Source of the DNA: Xiphophorus maculatus
Taxonomy: Eukaryota > Chordata > Actinopteri > Cyprinodontiformes > Poeciliidae
NCBI RefSeq assembly: GCF_002775205.1
Contig: NC_036456.1
Coordinates: 27,687,850-27,751,849 of the forward strand
DNA length: 64,000 bases
Direction: 5' to 3'
Under the pieces are notes generated by a model, which ran no database searches, was not told the origin of the DNA, and worked only from the letters and a program-made list of their open reading frames with translations. A program made the position numbers and the translations under genes. Shown one piece after another: positions 1 through 11,800 of this stretch (positions are counted from its first letter, which is position 1; each line of letters begins with the position of its first letter).

Positions 1-1928
1 TTTGGAAGAGCAAAGAGGAAACAAAACAAAACAAAACAAATTCACACAATTATTTTTTGACCTCAGCAAAAATGATCTGCTCTGGGCAAAGTGTGGTGAG
101 CATTTGGTCCGGACCCGTAAAGGACATGGGGCCGATGTCTTTTTTTTTTTCATCCCAACGCCATTAGAAAGAAAACATTGTCACAGTCCTATAAATGATG
201 ACAAATACAGAAATCTCATTTAATGTTTAGCAGAATTGGTTCAGAACTGGACCGGGTCAGAGTCAACGTTTTTTTTCAGATGTCAGACCGGTTCATGATC
301 CCAATCCGACCCGGAGCTGCGTGACTGTTATGATCTGGAGCCTTAGATTTGGTCCAGATCTCAGTGCTGTAGGTTTTATCTGTACCTCTGTCTGCATATA
401 AACACAGAGAGATGTCAGTCACAGATTGTCAGACTGACATGCAGCCTGTATAAATGTCTGGCGGGACCAGCAGGGGGGCAGGGCCGTAAAGTATGGCGGG
501 GGGCCAATGGCCCCTTGGCTCCCCCTGTTCCGGTGCCTATGCTCAGAGGTCACATCACCATGATGCAGAAAATCATTTCAAGACCTTGAGTTTTGCAAAC
601 TATACTTTGGGAACCCCTGCCCTACGCAACAGCCTATGAGCCATCAAACTGCAGTTTGACACCCCTGGAGGGCTGGTGTCCTGCAACTTTTTGTTGTTTC
701 CCCAAGTCCAAAACACATGAATGAAAGGACTGAATCCTTTCATTCAGCGCACATGTTTTAGAAAAAAAAAAGATTACATAATTTACACATTAAGCAATAC
801 ACAGTAAGCCCAACAGAGAATAAACCTTCATAGAGGCAAATAAGGTGGTGGTCAGGATCCTGCTAATGTGTTAACTTATGTGATTCAGGTGAGCTTACAT
901 AGAAGCAGCTAAAAGTTGCTGGACTCCAGTTTGACACATTTGGCCTTCGGCGCTACGTTGCTTCTTTTATGCAAATTTAACTTTTAAGTGTGAAAAATGT
1001 ACCAACTCTTTGACCAATGGAGAAAACTAACAGCCAATGCTCCGATCAAAACGAGAAAAGCTTTCGGTACATTACTTACTGCTCCGCACAGCTCGCCGCA
1101 CTGAGGCCTCCAGATGAATTCATGCACCCAGACGCTGAACCAACATCCACCATCCTGCGGCCTGTCTGCTCCTCGGTGGCCTATTTATACAAACAAGTAC
1201 TTAGTGTTAGTATCAGAAAATAGATGTTTATTTTCTCGGGTGATCAAACTCGTTCCTCTGACAGCTGGACTCACCTCTTAGGGGGAAAGTTAACCTTCAC
1301 TGGAAGAAACGAGACCGAATATTAAGTTCTGCTTCTTTCATTTACTTTCGGTTTTGCGCTGCTGCGTCAAACAGTTGTTTAAGGGTGTAACCGGTTACTG
1401 ACGAATACAATACTCATCCAGAAGCACGTTTTCAAAGTAAAAGCACAGCAGAGTTCTAATCTGACAATAATTATTGAATATAATCATAAAAAGATTTGAT
1501 TGGCTAAATATTTATTCTAACCATAGTTGTCTAATTAGATAACTACAGATCATAGCCACGTTTCAGTTTCAATAATAAAAATCGTTTATAAAAAAAACGT
1601 AGGGCAAGAAGAAGTTTGTACAGCAGCTGCTATTAATTATGTAACCACATTTAGTAGCCTAAGTTAAGGAAAGAGATTTAGACATGAATCCTGTCATCGT
1701 GGAGATGAAATCAGTCTAAACTGAACAAAGGTCTTGTTCACGCGATTCACTTTGTTTTAAATATTAGCAGAAATGTTTTATTTTGAAGGTGTAGCCGGAT
1801 AAAAACTGTGTTGCTGCCCTAAACGATGATTTGTAAGATTCGGTCACTTCGGTTTGACGTTCTAATTTTTTAATAATTTAATGCGGTAAGTTAAATTATA
1901 GGATCATAAGTTGACTCAGATCATCGGG
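1..1928. other. Upstream region without a recognised gene
   Basis: No coding exon is recognised here. Short open frames near the left edge and around 1.0-1.2 kb have no family signature and no convincing splice context. A phrase near 650-670 resembles the end of the small hAT-type repeats found elsewhere in the window, too degraded to define. The last few hundred bases should hold the promoter and 5' UTR of the GIMAP gene that starts at 1929. An AT-rich TATA-like run lies near 1585-1597, but I cannot assign a transcription start. Confidence 0.5.
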
Positions 1929-4345
1929 ATGGCAGAAAGCGGAGCAGTTGGTGAGTTTATTAAAGGTTTTTTATGAGTTTAGATGTTAAACATTTAGTAA
2001 AACATGGCGCATTTAAACTAGGTTTTCTACCGGATTTGTAGCCATAAATATGTTTATTTATAGGACAATTAATCGTAGAATAAACATATGTTTAGGTTTT
2101 AGAGCCATTTGTGAATAAATTGTCCTTTTCAACGAAAGATTTGCTTGTCACGCACCTTTTATTCAATGTTCCTTTCACTTTCATTTTTCACTAGTTACAG
2201 CTGGCATAAATAAATGTCACTGGGTAACTGTTCGCCTCTAACGTGATGTATAAGATTTATTCTATTGTGCATTAATTACAACATTTGTTCTGGTCTTCCT
2301 GTTTCTGTGTAGGAGCAGAGAAAGGACGGGGCAGAAAAAGCAGCATGGACGTTCCTCCAACAGGTCAGATTTCTATCTCAGTACCAGTGTGTGTTTGTCT
2401 TCATGTAAATCTGGGATCAAATCATTTCAAACAACTTTCCCATAATTTTAAAACATGTGCCTTTTTAAATTAAAGTCCCATTACAATTATTTTGCTGATA
2501 TCTTTTAAAATTGACAGCACTAAAATCCTCCTCCTGGCTCTGGTTGTGTCTGACCAAGTGTTGTATTTCTGCACTTAGTACTGGGACCAGGCTTTTAAAT
2601 CAAATGCACCAACCCCCTTAGCAATCACTGTCTTTGGAAAGTAGACGATGCTGTAATGCAAGTGAAATCTCCGGTGATAAGCGTATAAGCAGTTTTTTTT
2701 TTTTTAGGTGTGCTGTGTTGGTTTAATTTAATAAAACACAACTAGAATCTCTATTTGCTTTTAATTGAGACATTTTTTAGAAAGTAGACAGACGTTAAAC
2801 ATAGGGGTGAACATTTTGATGGCTGGCTGTTGAAAGCTTTGAGCTCCGTGGGGGATAGAGGCTCCAGCACAGACAGTTCAGAAACAGTTCAGAATGAGGA
2901 AAAGACATTCATACTCAGATTAAGTTCTGTTTTAGACTGTCTACTGCTAGCAAATCTATGTCCATACTGGACGGGACTGGACGCTTGTTGTATAAATTTT
3001 CTGTATCTCCTTTTCTGTGTTCCAGTATCTGACTTAAGGCTGGTGCTTGTTGGGAAGACTGGTGTAGGAAAGAGTTCCAGTGGAAACACCATATTAGGAA
3101 GAGAAGCTTTCAGAGCAGCGACCAAACACTCCTCAGGTAAAACTCTGAAACACACAGATGGACCAATACTGTCCAAGTGCTTTATTTTTAATAAACAGGA
3201 AAAAAATCTACATTACTGTGCAGTTCTTGCAGCACATAAGCAACCTTACATCAGTTTGGATGACTTGTTGCTCTTTGTTTGCCTTGTGGTTAATCTTATA
3301 TTTGCTTCACAAAATTATTTTTAATAAACAGCTCATTCTTGGTGTATGTGACTCTTCATCCTCCAAGGAGCAGGGACATAGTTTTAGTTTATCTGAATTG
3401 TTAAATAATGTTATTGGTTCAAAACCAATCAAAAGTCACAGGGCCATCATAAAGACTGCTTTCATGCTATGTGTGTGTGCCATAACATCTGCTTTGTAAA
3501 TCTCTCTGTACCTTTACGAACTATATTTGAATTTTTGTTCTTTAGAGACCGCTGAATGCTCCAAACAACGAGAAGAAGTGTTCAACTGGATGGTTTCTGT
3601 TGTCGACACTCCCGGCCTCTTTGACACGTCTCAGTCTGACGAAAAAGTGAAGAGAGAAATCTCAAAATGCATCAACATGTCGGCTCCTGGTCCCCACGCC
3701 TTTCTGCTGGTGATCAGAATTGGACCATTCTCTAAAGAGGAGAGAGATGCTGTGATGAAGGTGAAGGACATTTTTGGAGAGGAAGCCTGGAAGTACTCCA
3801 TGATCCTCTTCACACATGGTGATAAGGTGGAAAAGTCAGACTTTGACGAGATGTTAAAGGAGGCTGGACCCGAATTGAAGGAGATCTTAGAGAAGGCTGG
3901 AAATAGATACCATGTCTTCAATAACCTCAGAGCTAACAATCGTCTACAAGTTCTTGGTTTGCTAGAGAAGGTTGAGGACATGGTGCAGAAGAAAGAAGGA
4001 AAGTTTGAGGACATGGTGCAGAAGAAAGAAGGAAAGTTTTACTCTAGTGACACATATGAAAAGGCAGCAGATATGCTGGGTCAGAAAGAGCTTGAACTCA
4101 AACTGTTCTATGAGAAAAAACTGGAGGAGGAAGTGGAAGCTGTGAGGGCAGAGTATGAGCGGCTGCTAAAAGAAGCTAGAGAGGATAAAGAGAAGCTAGA
4201 GAAAAGGATGGAAGCTGAGCTGAAGGAGTTGAAGCGTTACTACTCTGCCTTGGAGAACGGAGTCCGTCACGTTGTAGAGCAGCTGGCCAAAGATGATGAT
4301 GACCAACTTCTGAAGAGGTTTCATGAAGTCTTGAAACTGAACTGA
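1929..4345 (+). CDS. gimap: GIMAP-family GTPase, four coding exons
   Basis: GTPase of the immunity-associated protein (AIG1/GIMAP) family. These are septin-like GTPases of lymphocytes and other immune cells, often expanded in fish. Coding exons are 1929-1950, 2313-2363, 3026-3136 and 3546-4345. Every intron is GT-AG and phase 1, and the exons sum to 984 bases (327 residues plus stop). The start is the ATG of a seven-residue first exon. Visible motifs are the P-loop GKTGVGKS (34-41) followed by SSGNTILG, the G3 motif DTPG (82-85) and a G4-like THGD (151-154). A Lys/Glu-rich predicted coiled coil runs from about 240 to 320. There is no C-terminal membrane segment, so it is probably cytosolic. 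An 11-residue unit is perfectly duplicated at 205-226. The exact family member cannot be named. Exons 1 and 2 rest on splice-site and phase agreement and are less certain than exons 3 and 4. Confidence 0.88.
2172..2182 (-). promoter_or_regulatory. ISRE/IRF-like site in GIMAP intron 1
   Basis: The minus strand reads GAAAGTGAAAG, which fits the IRF consensus GAAANNGAAA. It lies in the first intron, about 240 bases after the start codon, where an immune gene could carry an enhancer. A site this short also occurs by chance, so function is inference. Confidence 0.35.
3974..4039 (+). repeat. Perfect 33-bp in-frame tandem duplication inside GIMAP exon 4
   Basis: Units 3974-4006 and 4007-4039 are identical and each encode EDMVQKKEGKF. 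The duplication sits just after the GTPase domain, before the coiled coil, and keeps the frame. Perfect identity points to a recent event. Confidence 0.95.
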
Positions 4346-4489
4346 AAAACATATGAATGACTGGTTTGTTGGACACCTTTTAATAGTGAATTATTGGTGA
4401 TCCAGCTTTGTAAATCAGAGTAATCTTTGCCTGTAAATATTGGTGTAATGTGTATTATGTACATGCAAATGTGTCAGGTCTAAATACCT

Positions 4490-4495
4490 ATTAAA
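4490..4495 (+). terminator. Polyadenylation signal of the GIMAP gene
   Basis: ATTAAA lies 145 bases after the GIMAP stop codon, the first reasonable polyadenylation signal downstream. Assigned by position only. Confidence 0.5.
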
Positions 4496-4499
4496 GACA

Positions 4500-5925
4500 A
4501 TTTAAACAAACACAGGAAAGACAAGAGAGTTAGATTCTTTGTTCTCGCGAGGAGAGCAGACAGAAATGTGCTTACAGTTACAAATCTCCAACCGCTCTGA
4601 AACACATTTGTCCCCTCCTCGCTTTTATTGCTTTTAGGAACCCTCTCACACTGAGCGCTGCAACTCTCAAAGGGCGGGGAAAACAATTCATCACATAGTT
4701 GCAGCGCTAATGACATTCACTATCTAGACACATGTTATCTACACTCTAGATCCTTCTGCTCCAGGCACGGCGTCGAATAGGACACGTTGTATAGCTTCAA
4801 AGCAACGGCTTGTAGCACAAAGAAGAACAAAGCAGAGTTTATTGTAGGACTGTTAAACTCAGCTGGGAGCAACTAGCACCTCTGTCTTGTAGGAAGTCCT
4901 GCAGGGCAACAACTGCTGAGAGTAGCTGTCACCTCTATTTCCCAGGGAGGCCTTAGGAAGGAATCAAAGTTATTTAACACACAGAAACATTACCTATACT
5001 TAAATTAGGAGTAAAAGAGAAAAAACATATAAGTAAAATTATCTAAATGTAACTACAAGGCTACATGATACAACGAATATTTGATAATTATTAAAAACAA
5101 TACAATTTACCCAACAAAATGTCACAAGATACTATTTAGATGTTATATAACTTGTTTAGACAGAAAGGAAAAATGTCATTCTCATAATTCATGCTTTGAG
5201 TGTTAATTTCTTCTGTAATTAAAGTTCTTACTCATTTTTTAGCATTGGCTTCCATTTTCTTTGCGGCATCTTTTAAGTATTTATTCCTTTTCCTTTAATC
5301 AGAGTTTAAAAAAATACTGTAAGTATGGTGAACTTGACACTTTGCATCACTTGATCACAATTCCATGAACCTAAAGTGATTTTTTAAATATTTACTCAAC
5401 ATTTTATGTGTAAGAGCACACTTTGTTCTAAAACGTTCTTGTTGTTAACTTTGTATTGTTATGAAGAATTTTCTACATTTCCAAGTACTTAAGTTCAGGA
5501 TTCTTTCACTTATTTGAGCAATGAGTGGCTTACAGGTTTGTTGAAAGTCTCATAGTGACTCGCTCCAACGACACACTGTATGTATAAAATACTGCTGTTC
5601 CTTGTCCTGTACAACAGAACTAGATTTTGTGTCAAACTGCATATTTTGTGCAGAAGCATCAAACATGTATTCTTGTGCAATCCAGTGTCCATAATTTGAA
5701 AATTATCTTTAGGGACTCAACATCAGCTGATCAATCAAGCCAGCAGGCTCAACCAAATCACCTCCACAGAGAAACAGTGATATTGAGTCTAAACAAAACT
5801 GCACTAAACAAACTGTTAAAATATTAGATTAATATCCACTGACATGGCATTCTGAAACTGCTGAAGTCAGGTAAAGACTGTGCATACTAGCTGATAACTT
5901 CCACTACTCTGACAACATCTTTACT
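4500..5925. other. Intergenic, no gene seen
   Basis: No exon or complete element is recognised. The 4.7-5.0 kb part is richer in GC and could be an old LTR-like remnant, but no TG...CA boundaries or target duplication are visible. Confidence 0.4.
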
Positions 5926-5929
5926 TCAA

Positions 5930-6692
5930 ATCAATCAATCAATCAATCAAATTTTATTTGTATAGCACATTTCAGCAGCAAGGCATTTCAAAGTGCTTTA
6001 CATCATAACAAACACAGAATCACAATGCAATATAGAATCAATCATTAAGTCAAGTTCCATCAATAAATTTGTAATTGATTACATTTCAAATACAATTCTA
6101 AACAGGTGGGTTTTCAGTTGAGATTTAAAGGAAGTCAGTGTTTCAGCTGTTTTACAGTTTTCTGGAAGTTTGTTCCAAATTCGTGGTGCATAGATGCTGA
6201 AAGCTGCTTCTCCTCGTTTGGTTCTGGTTCTGGGGATGCAGAGCAGACCAGAACCGGAAGACCTGAGAGGTCTGGAAGGTTGATACAACAACAGCAGATC
6301 TTTAATGTATTGTGGTGCTAAGCCGTTCAGTGATTTGTAAACTAACAACAGTATTTTAAAGTCTGTTCTTTGAGCTACAGGGAGCCAGTGGAGGGACTTT
6401 AAAACTGGTGTTATGTGCTCTATCTTCCTGGTTTTAGTGAGAACGCGAGCAGCAGCATTCTGGATCAGCTGCAGCTGTTTGATTAATTTGTTGGACAGAC
6501 CTGTGAAGACGCTGTTGCAATAATCAATACGACTGAAGATGAACGCATGGACGAGTTTCTCTAGATCTGGCTGAGACATTAGTCCTTTAATCCTGGAAAT
6601 GTTCTTCAGGTGATAGAAGGCCGACTTTGTAACTGTCTTTATGTGGTTTTGGAGGTTCAGGTCAGAGTCCATCACTACTCCCAGGTTTTGGG
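5930..6692 (-). mobile_element. L2-clade LINE, 3' part
   Basis: The minus strand encodes the C-terminal part of an L2-type reverse transcriptase (6675-6079, 198 codons open), with family phrases such as DYCNSVFTGL and LHWLPV. It is followed by a 3' UTR ending in a short repeated tail (TTGA units, 5934-5951). The fragment starts at the phrase [10 protein letters not shown], which is exactly where the inverted fragment at 6862-8130 stops, so both probably belong to one insertion. Confidence 0.88.
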
Positions 6693-6694
6693 CC

Positions 6695-6860
6695 TGATCG
6701 CTGGTTTTCCACAGGGGTTAGTGCCACTGGCCGGTAGTCGTTGAGGCAAGAGATGTGAGGTTTCTTGGGTATGGGGACTATGGTGGAAGATTTCAGGCAG
6801 GATGGGACTGTAGACAGGGCTAGGGACTGGTTGAAGACTTGGTGAGACTACGTAACTAAC
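6695..6860 (-). mobile_element. Rex1/CR1-like LINE reverse-transcriptase fragment
   Basis: The minus strand encodes a short RT piece in which STIVPIPKK and [11 protein letters not shown] can be read, typical of the Rex1-like LINE also present at 26.2-28.5 kb. It lies between the two oppositely oriented L2 halves with no recognisable ends. It looks like filler captured at the L2 junction. Confidence 0.7.
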
Positions 6861-6861
6861 A

Positions 6862-8130
6862 CCAGAGACTACGTAACTATCATTTAACACTAAAACATGC
6901 AAGAGAGGCTTTCTTTGCAGATGTCATAAACAAAAACATTAACAATGCTCGAGGTTTATTTGCAACAGTTGACAGAATCACAAACCCTCCTGTGACGTTA
7001 CCGCCTGAATTTCAATGTATTGCCGCCTGCAACCAGTTTTCCAGCTTCTTTTCAGAGAAAATTCAAAAAATCAGAGGATTAATCTGTACATCCACTATAA
7101 AGTCAGTACCAATGCCAATGCTGTGCCCAAATAAAACAAATACAGGAAAAATGACCCAATTTCAACTACTTAATTATAAAACCCTACAGGAAATTATAAG
7201 TCAAATAAGCTCCAGTTCCTGCTGTCTGGATGTTTTACCCACACATTTCTTTAAGAAAGTCCTGCCTGTTATTGCTGCTGATCTGATCCAAATAGTAAAC
7301 TCATCGCTCTCATCAGGCGTTTTCCCCCAGGCTCTGAAAACAGCAGTAATCAAACCACTTATAAAAAAGAACAATCTGGACAAATCACTAATGCAGAATT
7401 ACAGGCCGACCTCTGACCTCCAACCTCCCATTCATCAGCAAAGTTATTGAAAAAGCTGTGTGTAAACAATTAACTAGCTTCCTAACGATAACCAACCTCT
7501 TTGACTCCTTCCAGTCTGGTTTTCGTGCTCACCACAGCACAGAGACCGCCCTCGTAAAAGTGTTCAATGACATCCATATAAATACGGACTGTGGCAAAAC
7601 CACAGTGCTGGTTCTGTTGGACCTCAGTGCAGCTTTTGACACTGTTGACCACGATATATTACTGAATCGACTGGAGAGTTGGGTCGGACTCTCCGGTCCA
7701 GTGCTTAACTGGTTTGAATCCTACATAAAGAACAGGGATTTCTTTGTTTCAATTGGAAACTTCTCATCAAAGAGGTCAAAGGTCACATGTGGGGTACCCC
7801 AAAGTTCAATCCTAGGACCCCTTTTATTCAATATTTATATGCTCCCACTAGCTCAGGTTATAACAGGAAATAATATTAGCTACCATAACTATGCAGATGA
7901 CACACAGCTCTACATTATGATGTCACCAGGTGACCTTTGACCCCATCCAATCACTGAACAGATGCTTAGAACAGATAAATGTGTGGATGTGCCAAAACTT
8001 TCTCCAGCTGAACAGAAACTAAAACGGAAGTTATTATTTTTGGACCTAAAGAGGAACGATCTAGAGTTATAGATCTAAAGTTATAGATCTAGAGTCAACG
8101 CACAGCTTCAGTTATTACAACTAAAACACA
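6862..8130 (+). mobile_element. L2-clade LINE, 5' part, inverted
   Basis: The plus strand encodes the N-terminal and central RT region of an L2 LINE in two open pieces (6992-7450 and 7458-7940) separated by a frameshift. Conserved phrases include SGFRAHHSTETAL, LLDLSAAFDTVDH and the catalytic YADDTQLY. It runs on in degenerate form to about 8130, ending just before the part carried by the minus-strand 3' fragment. There is no endonuclease domain, so the element is 5'-truncated and inactive. Confidence 0.88.
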
Positions 8131-8736
8131 AATTAAATATATATAAGAACATTTATTTCATAACATTCCTGCACCCATACAGCAAAAATAACCAAAACAA
8201 AAATAATTTGACATCAATCTTAATTCAATTAAGTTTATTATTCTAGCACTAATTCATAGCAAATGTAATCTCAAGATAATTTGGAATACAAAACAGATAA
8301 ATTTAATACAATATACAGAAATACATAATCAGTTCAACCACAACAAATCGACAGATTTAAAATTAAATATATTCTAATTTGACCCAATCAGCTGCGTTCA
8401 GATTGGTATTTCATTTGGTGAAACTTTTTCTATCTAAGGAAACTCAGTAAATGCATCCAGTGATTGACTTTGCAGCAATCACCCACTGAATGATGTAATG
8501 ACAATGGAGAATTGATTTCATTGAGTCGTTAACAATGAACAATAAATTTGTACTGAAACTCTCCAATTATCCATCTAATGTAGTAGCAAACATACATTCT
8601 TTCAACAAGAGTTTAGATATTTTCAGACAAGATATGTTGCAAACAAAAGTTAATAAAATAATAAAATGACAAAATGCTAAAATATTAAATGATCAATGAA
8701 GAAAATAAAGAGCTACAGTAAATTAGGCTTAAGCTG
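8131..8736. other. AT-rich intergenic stretch
   Basis: Nothing recognisable between the L2 fragment and the end of GVIN unit 1. Confidence 0.4.
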
Positions 8737-8742
8737 TTTATT
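8737..8742 (-). terminator. Polyadenylation signal of GVIN unit 1
   Basis: AATAAA on the minus strand, about 120 bases after the stop codon of the giant exon. The same sequence context recurs after the unit 3 stop (53006-53011), which supports it as a shared 3' end. Confidence 0.65.
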
Positions 8743-8858
8743 TTGACTTTCATGAAAGGGGTGAACCCAACGTGTAAATTGGGCCTTTCAAAAAAAGGAC
8801 AAAAAAATCTACATGCAAGAACCAGTTTTGTTCTTACAACTAAACATTAATTATAGTT

Positions 8859-11800
8859 TCACTTGATGTTGAATGATTTCTTGAGGCTTTCCACTGCCTG
8901 TTCTTTTGTGATTTCCTTCCAAGCATCAGGAATGTCAGCAGGCTCTGCATGATATGCTTTAGCAAATTTCTCGTTGTATGTGGCCATCACATATTTCCAA
9001 TAATCTGATGCCTCAAGGCTCACATCTGGAGGAATATTCCAGTCTGGGTAAATCTCCCTATATTCTTTGTAAGGATGGTATTCACCCTTTGTGTCACTGC
9101 AGCGAAAACGACTGTCACTGATAACAAGAGAAGAGCAGATGTCAGTTACGAGTTTCCCAGTGCTTACAAACCTGTACCGACCTAATCCATTTGGTCGATG
9201 CAAATTAGCAAAGTGTTGAGTGTGGTCTTCTCCACCAGCATCACAGGATATTTTGCAGAATGGACACAGTTTGCCACAACCAATCACTCTGGTGAAAAGC
9301 TCATTCTCTGGTTTCATATGGAGAACTGAAAGTTTTGTTTCTAACTCAGTTGATTTAAACTTTTCTCTAAGAGCTTCTGTCATTTCCTCCACACACTTGC
9401 TGAGCCAGTGAATAAACTGTTCCTGGTCAGACTTGTTCAGAACCATGAAGGCATCAAGAGCATCCTGGGAAATTACCAGTTTGTCACGAAGTTCTGTGCA
9501 GATCTTGACAACAAATGTCCTCAGACTGTCAGTGTTTTCTGCTGTTGCCTTTTTAATGGCAGCATTTATGTGGTTGATGCAGGACTTAAGATGTTTGTCC
9601 TCTAACTCACAAATTATCAACCCAGAGGAGAAATGCTCCTTAATTCTTTTAGATGTCCATGATTTTACGTAAGATTCATATGAACAATTGTACTCCTTAA
9701 AGCTTACAAATTCACCCTTTGAAATCAGATCCAATAAAATTGAATACTGGAAGGACATTCGTGTGCTGAACTCCTCTCTTGTCATCATTTTATCAACAAT
9801 ATCAACACCAAGAGAACGATAGATGAAGTTTTCAACAGCAGGTTTCAGACTTTGGTTTGTGAATTCTTCAGCTTTTTTCTGGCATTGATCTCGTTTGTGG
9901 AAGACATCTTTGAAATCTGTGCAAAACCTTTCCTTGTTTTTCTGCAGACATTTATAAGGATCATTTTCTTGTATAAATTCTTCATGCATTTTCTGAAACT
10001 TTCTGGCTGCAGATCCACAGATGTGTTGTTTCAGAGGCACCTCAAACTCTATGTCTATGTCAACATCAGCATTGTTCAGCTTTTCATCAATGATGTGAAG
10101 AATCTCCTGGATATAAGTATCATGATAATTAGTTTTTCTCCTGACTTTATCACTAATATGGTCATCACAATCTGAAATAATCCTCTCAGCAATTTCTTGT
10201 CTTGCCTTTATTAGATCCGTCCAGGTCCAAAGTCCTTTAAAAAAAGTTTTGACTGTTTCCTTCATTCCTATAGGTTTGTATGTAAAAGGCTCCAGTCCAC
10301 AGTCTGTCAGAGATTTTTTACTCAACAGTTCACATGCATGGCTTCCCTTGGGTGAAAGATTTGTTTGTAACTGAAGGGACACATTGGTGAAGATATTTGA
10401 AGTCTGCTGTTCGTAGAAAGACAAGGTGTTCAGAGTTTCAGTCCACATCTTATCAAAACTTTCATCAAGCTCTCTATCAGTCATTTTAACTTTGCTTTTA
10501 CGACATTCATCAATTAAATCACAAACTGCTTTCTCAATTTTTTCTGTATAAGTGGCCCTGATTTTGTCGAGTTCTTTCAATCCCTTCTTAATGTCAGCTG
10601 CTGCTGTGATCTGGTTGAACACTGATCTTTCAGTTTCTCGTCGAAGACTCTTTATGCTGTTGGAGAAATCCTCTCTGTATCCTTCAATCAGATAAACATG
10701 ACCTTCTGGCTGATCAAAGTATTTCTTCAGATTGTCAAGGATCTTTGTTTCCCACTTGGTCAGCTCTGTGATTGCTTCACTTTTCAACTCGGTGATGAAT
10801 TCATTCATGTCAGATATTTCAGATGTTGCAGCAAATGAACCAAAATTGGAAATTCTAATTTCTGCATTGGTTACCCATTTGTACATTTCCTTTTTGAACT
10901 CCCACTCCCATTGGTTGTACTCTGTGCAGAGCCTCGTGTAAGCATCAGCCACCAGGCTGTTTCTGAAGCTGAAGATGAAGTTTTCATGTTTTACTGCATT
11001 CCACAGGCTGGTTATCCACTCTCTGAACTCCAAGATGTTATTAGAAGTTGACTCACACTTTCCCAGCTGTTGGATGATGTTTTTCTTGAGTTCATAGACA
11101 GTCTCACTGTATCCTGCATTGACTGGAGCCATTGGTGGGTTTCCATTCCAGAGTCCAGGAATGTAGCAGTTCCCAGTGTCTGGATTATACTCCATCACAT
11201 CAGTGAAGCTCTTGTTCTTCTCTTTCTTCTCCATTCTAGCTGCTGCCTGGGTCATCTCATTCAGCTGTTCTAACAGCAGCTTCCTGTCTCTCAGGTTCTT
11301 CTCATGAGCTGAAACATCAGAAACGTTCTGGTGAACAAACTGACATTGATGCTTTTTGCCGACCTCCTTCATCCTGAGGAAAGCATGCACCACTATCTGC
11401 AGGATGTCTTTCATCTCTGTTGAATTCTCCATTGCAATATTGATAATGGTGATGTCACTCAGACCAACAACAAGTGTTGCCAGCTCATTGTCATGCTCAT
11501 GGCTGTTGTCCAGCTGTGCTAGCTCTGGTGACTTTAAGCCTTCAGTGTCGATGATCATCATGAAGTCACAGTTGAGAACTTTCTTGAAGTCTTCATTGAC
11601 TTTGATGAGCAGCATGAAGGCACCTCTAGTGCATCGACCACTGCTGACTGCAAACTGAACTCCAAACATGGTGTTAAGGAGAGTGGACTTCCCTGTGCTC
11701 TGAACTCCAAGAACTGTGACGACCAGGATCTTGTTCTTTGGAGACACCAAGTCATTGAGCTGAGAGAGAACATCACTCACCCATCTGAGAGGAATGTTGG

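Noticed and set aside
2..223. 73-codon frame at the window start
   Set aside because: Low-complexity, no family features, no splice support.
1017..1223. 68-codon frame upstream of GIMAP
   Set aside because: No recognisable domain and no consistent splice sites leading to the GIMAP exons.
2830..3324. 164-codon frame through GIMAP exon 3
   Set aside because: It reads through introns on both sides. Only 3026-3136 is exon by splice sites and homology.
11558..11776. 72-codon minus-strand frame repeated identically at 55932-56150
   Set aside because: It is a second frame over the GTPase P-loop region. Its identity reflects the near-identical giant exons.
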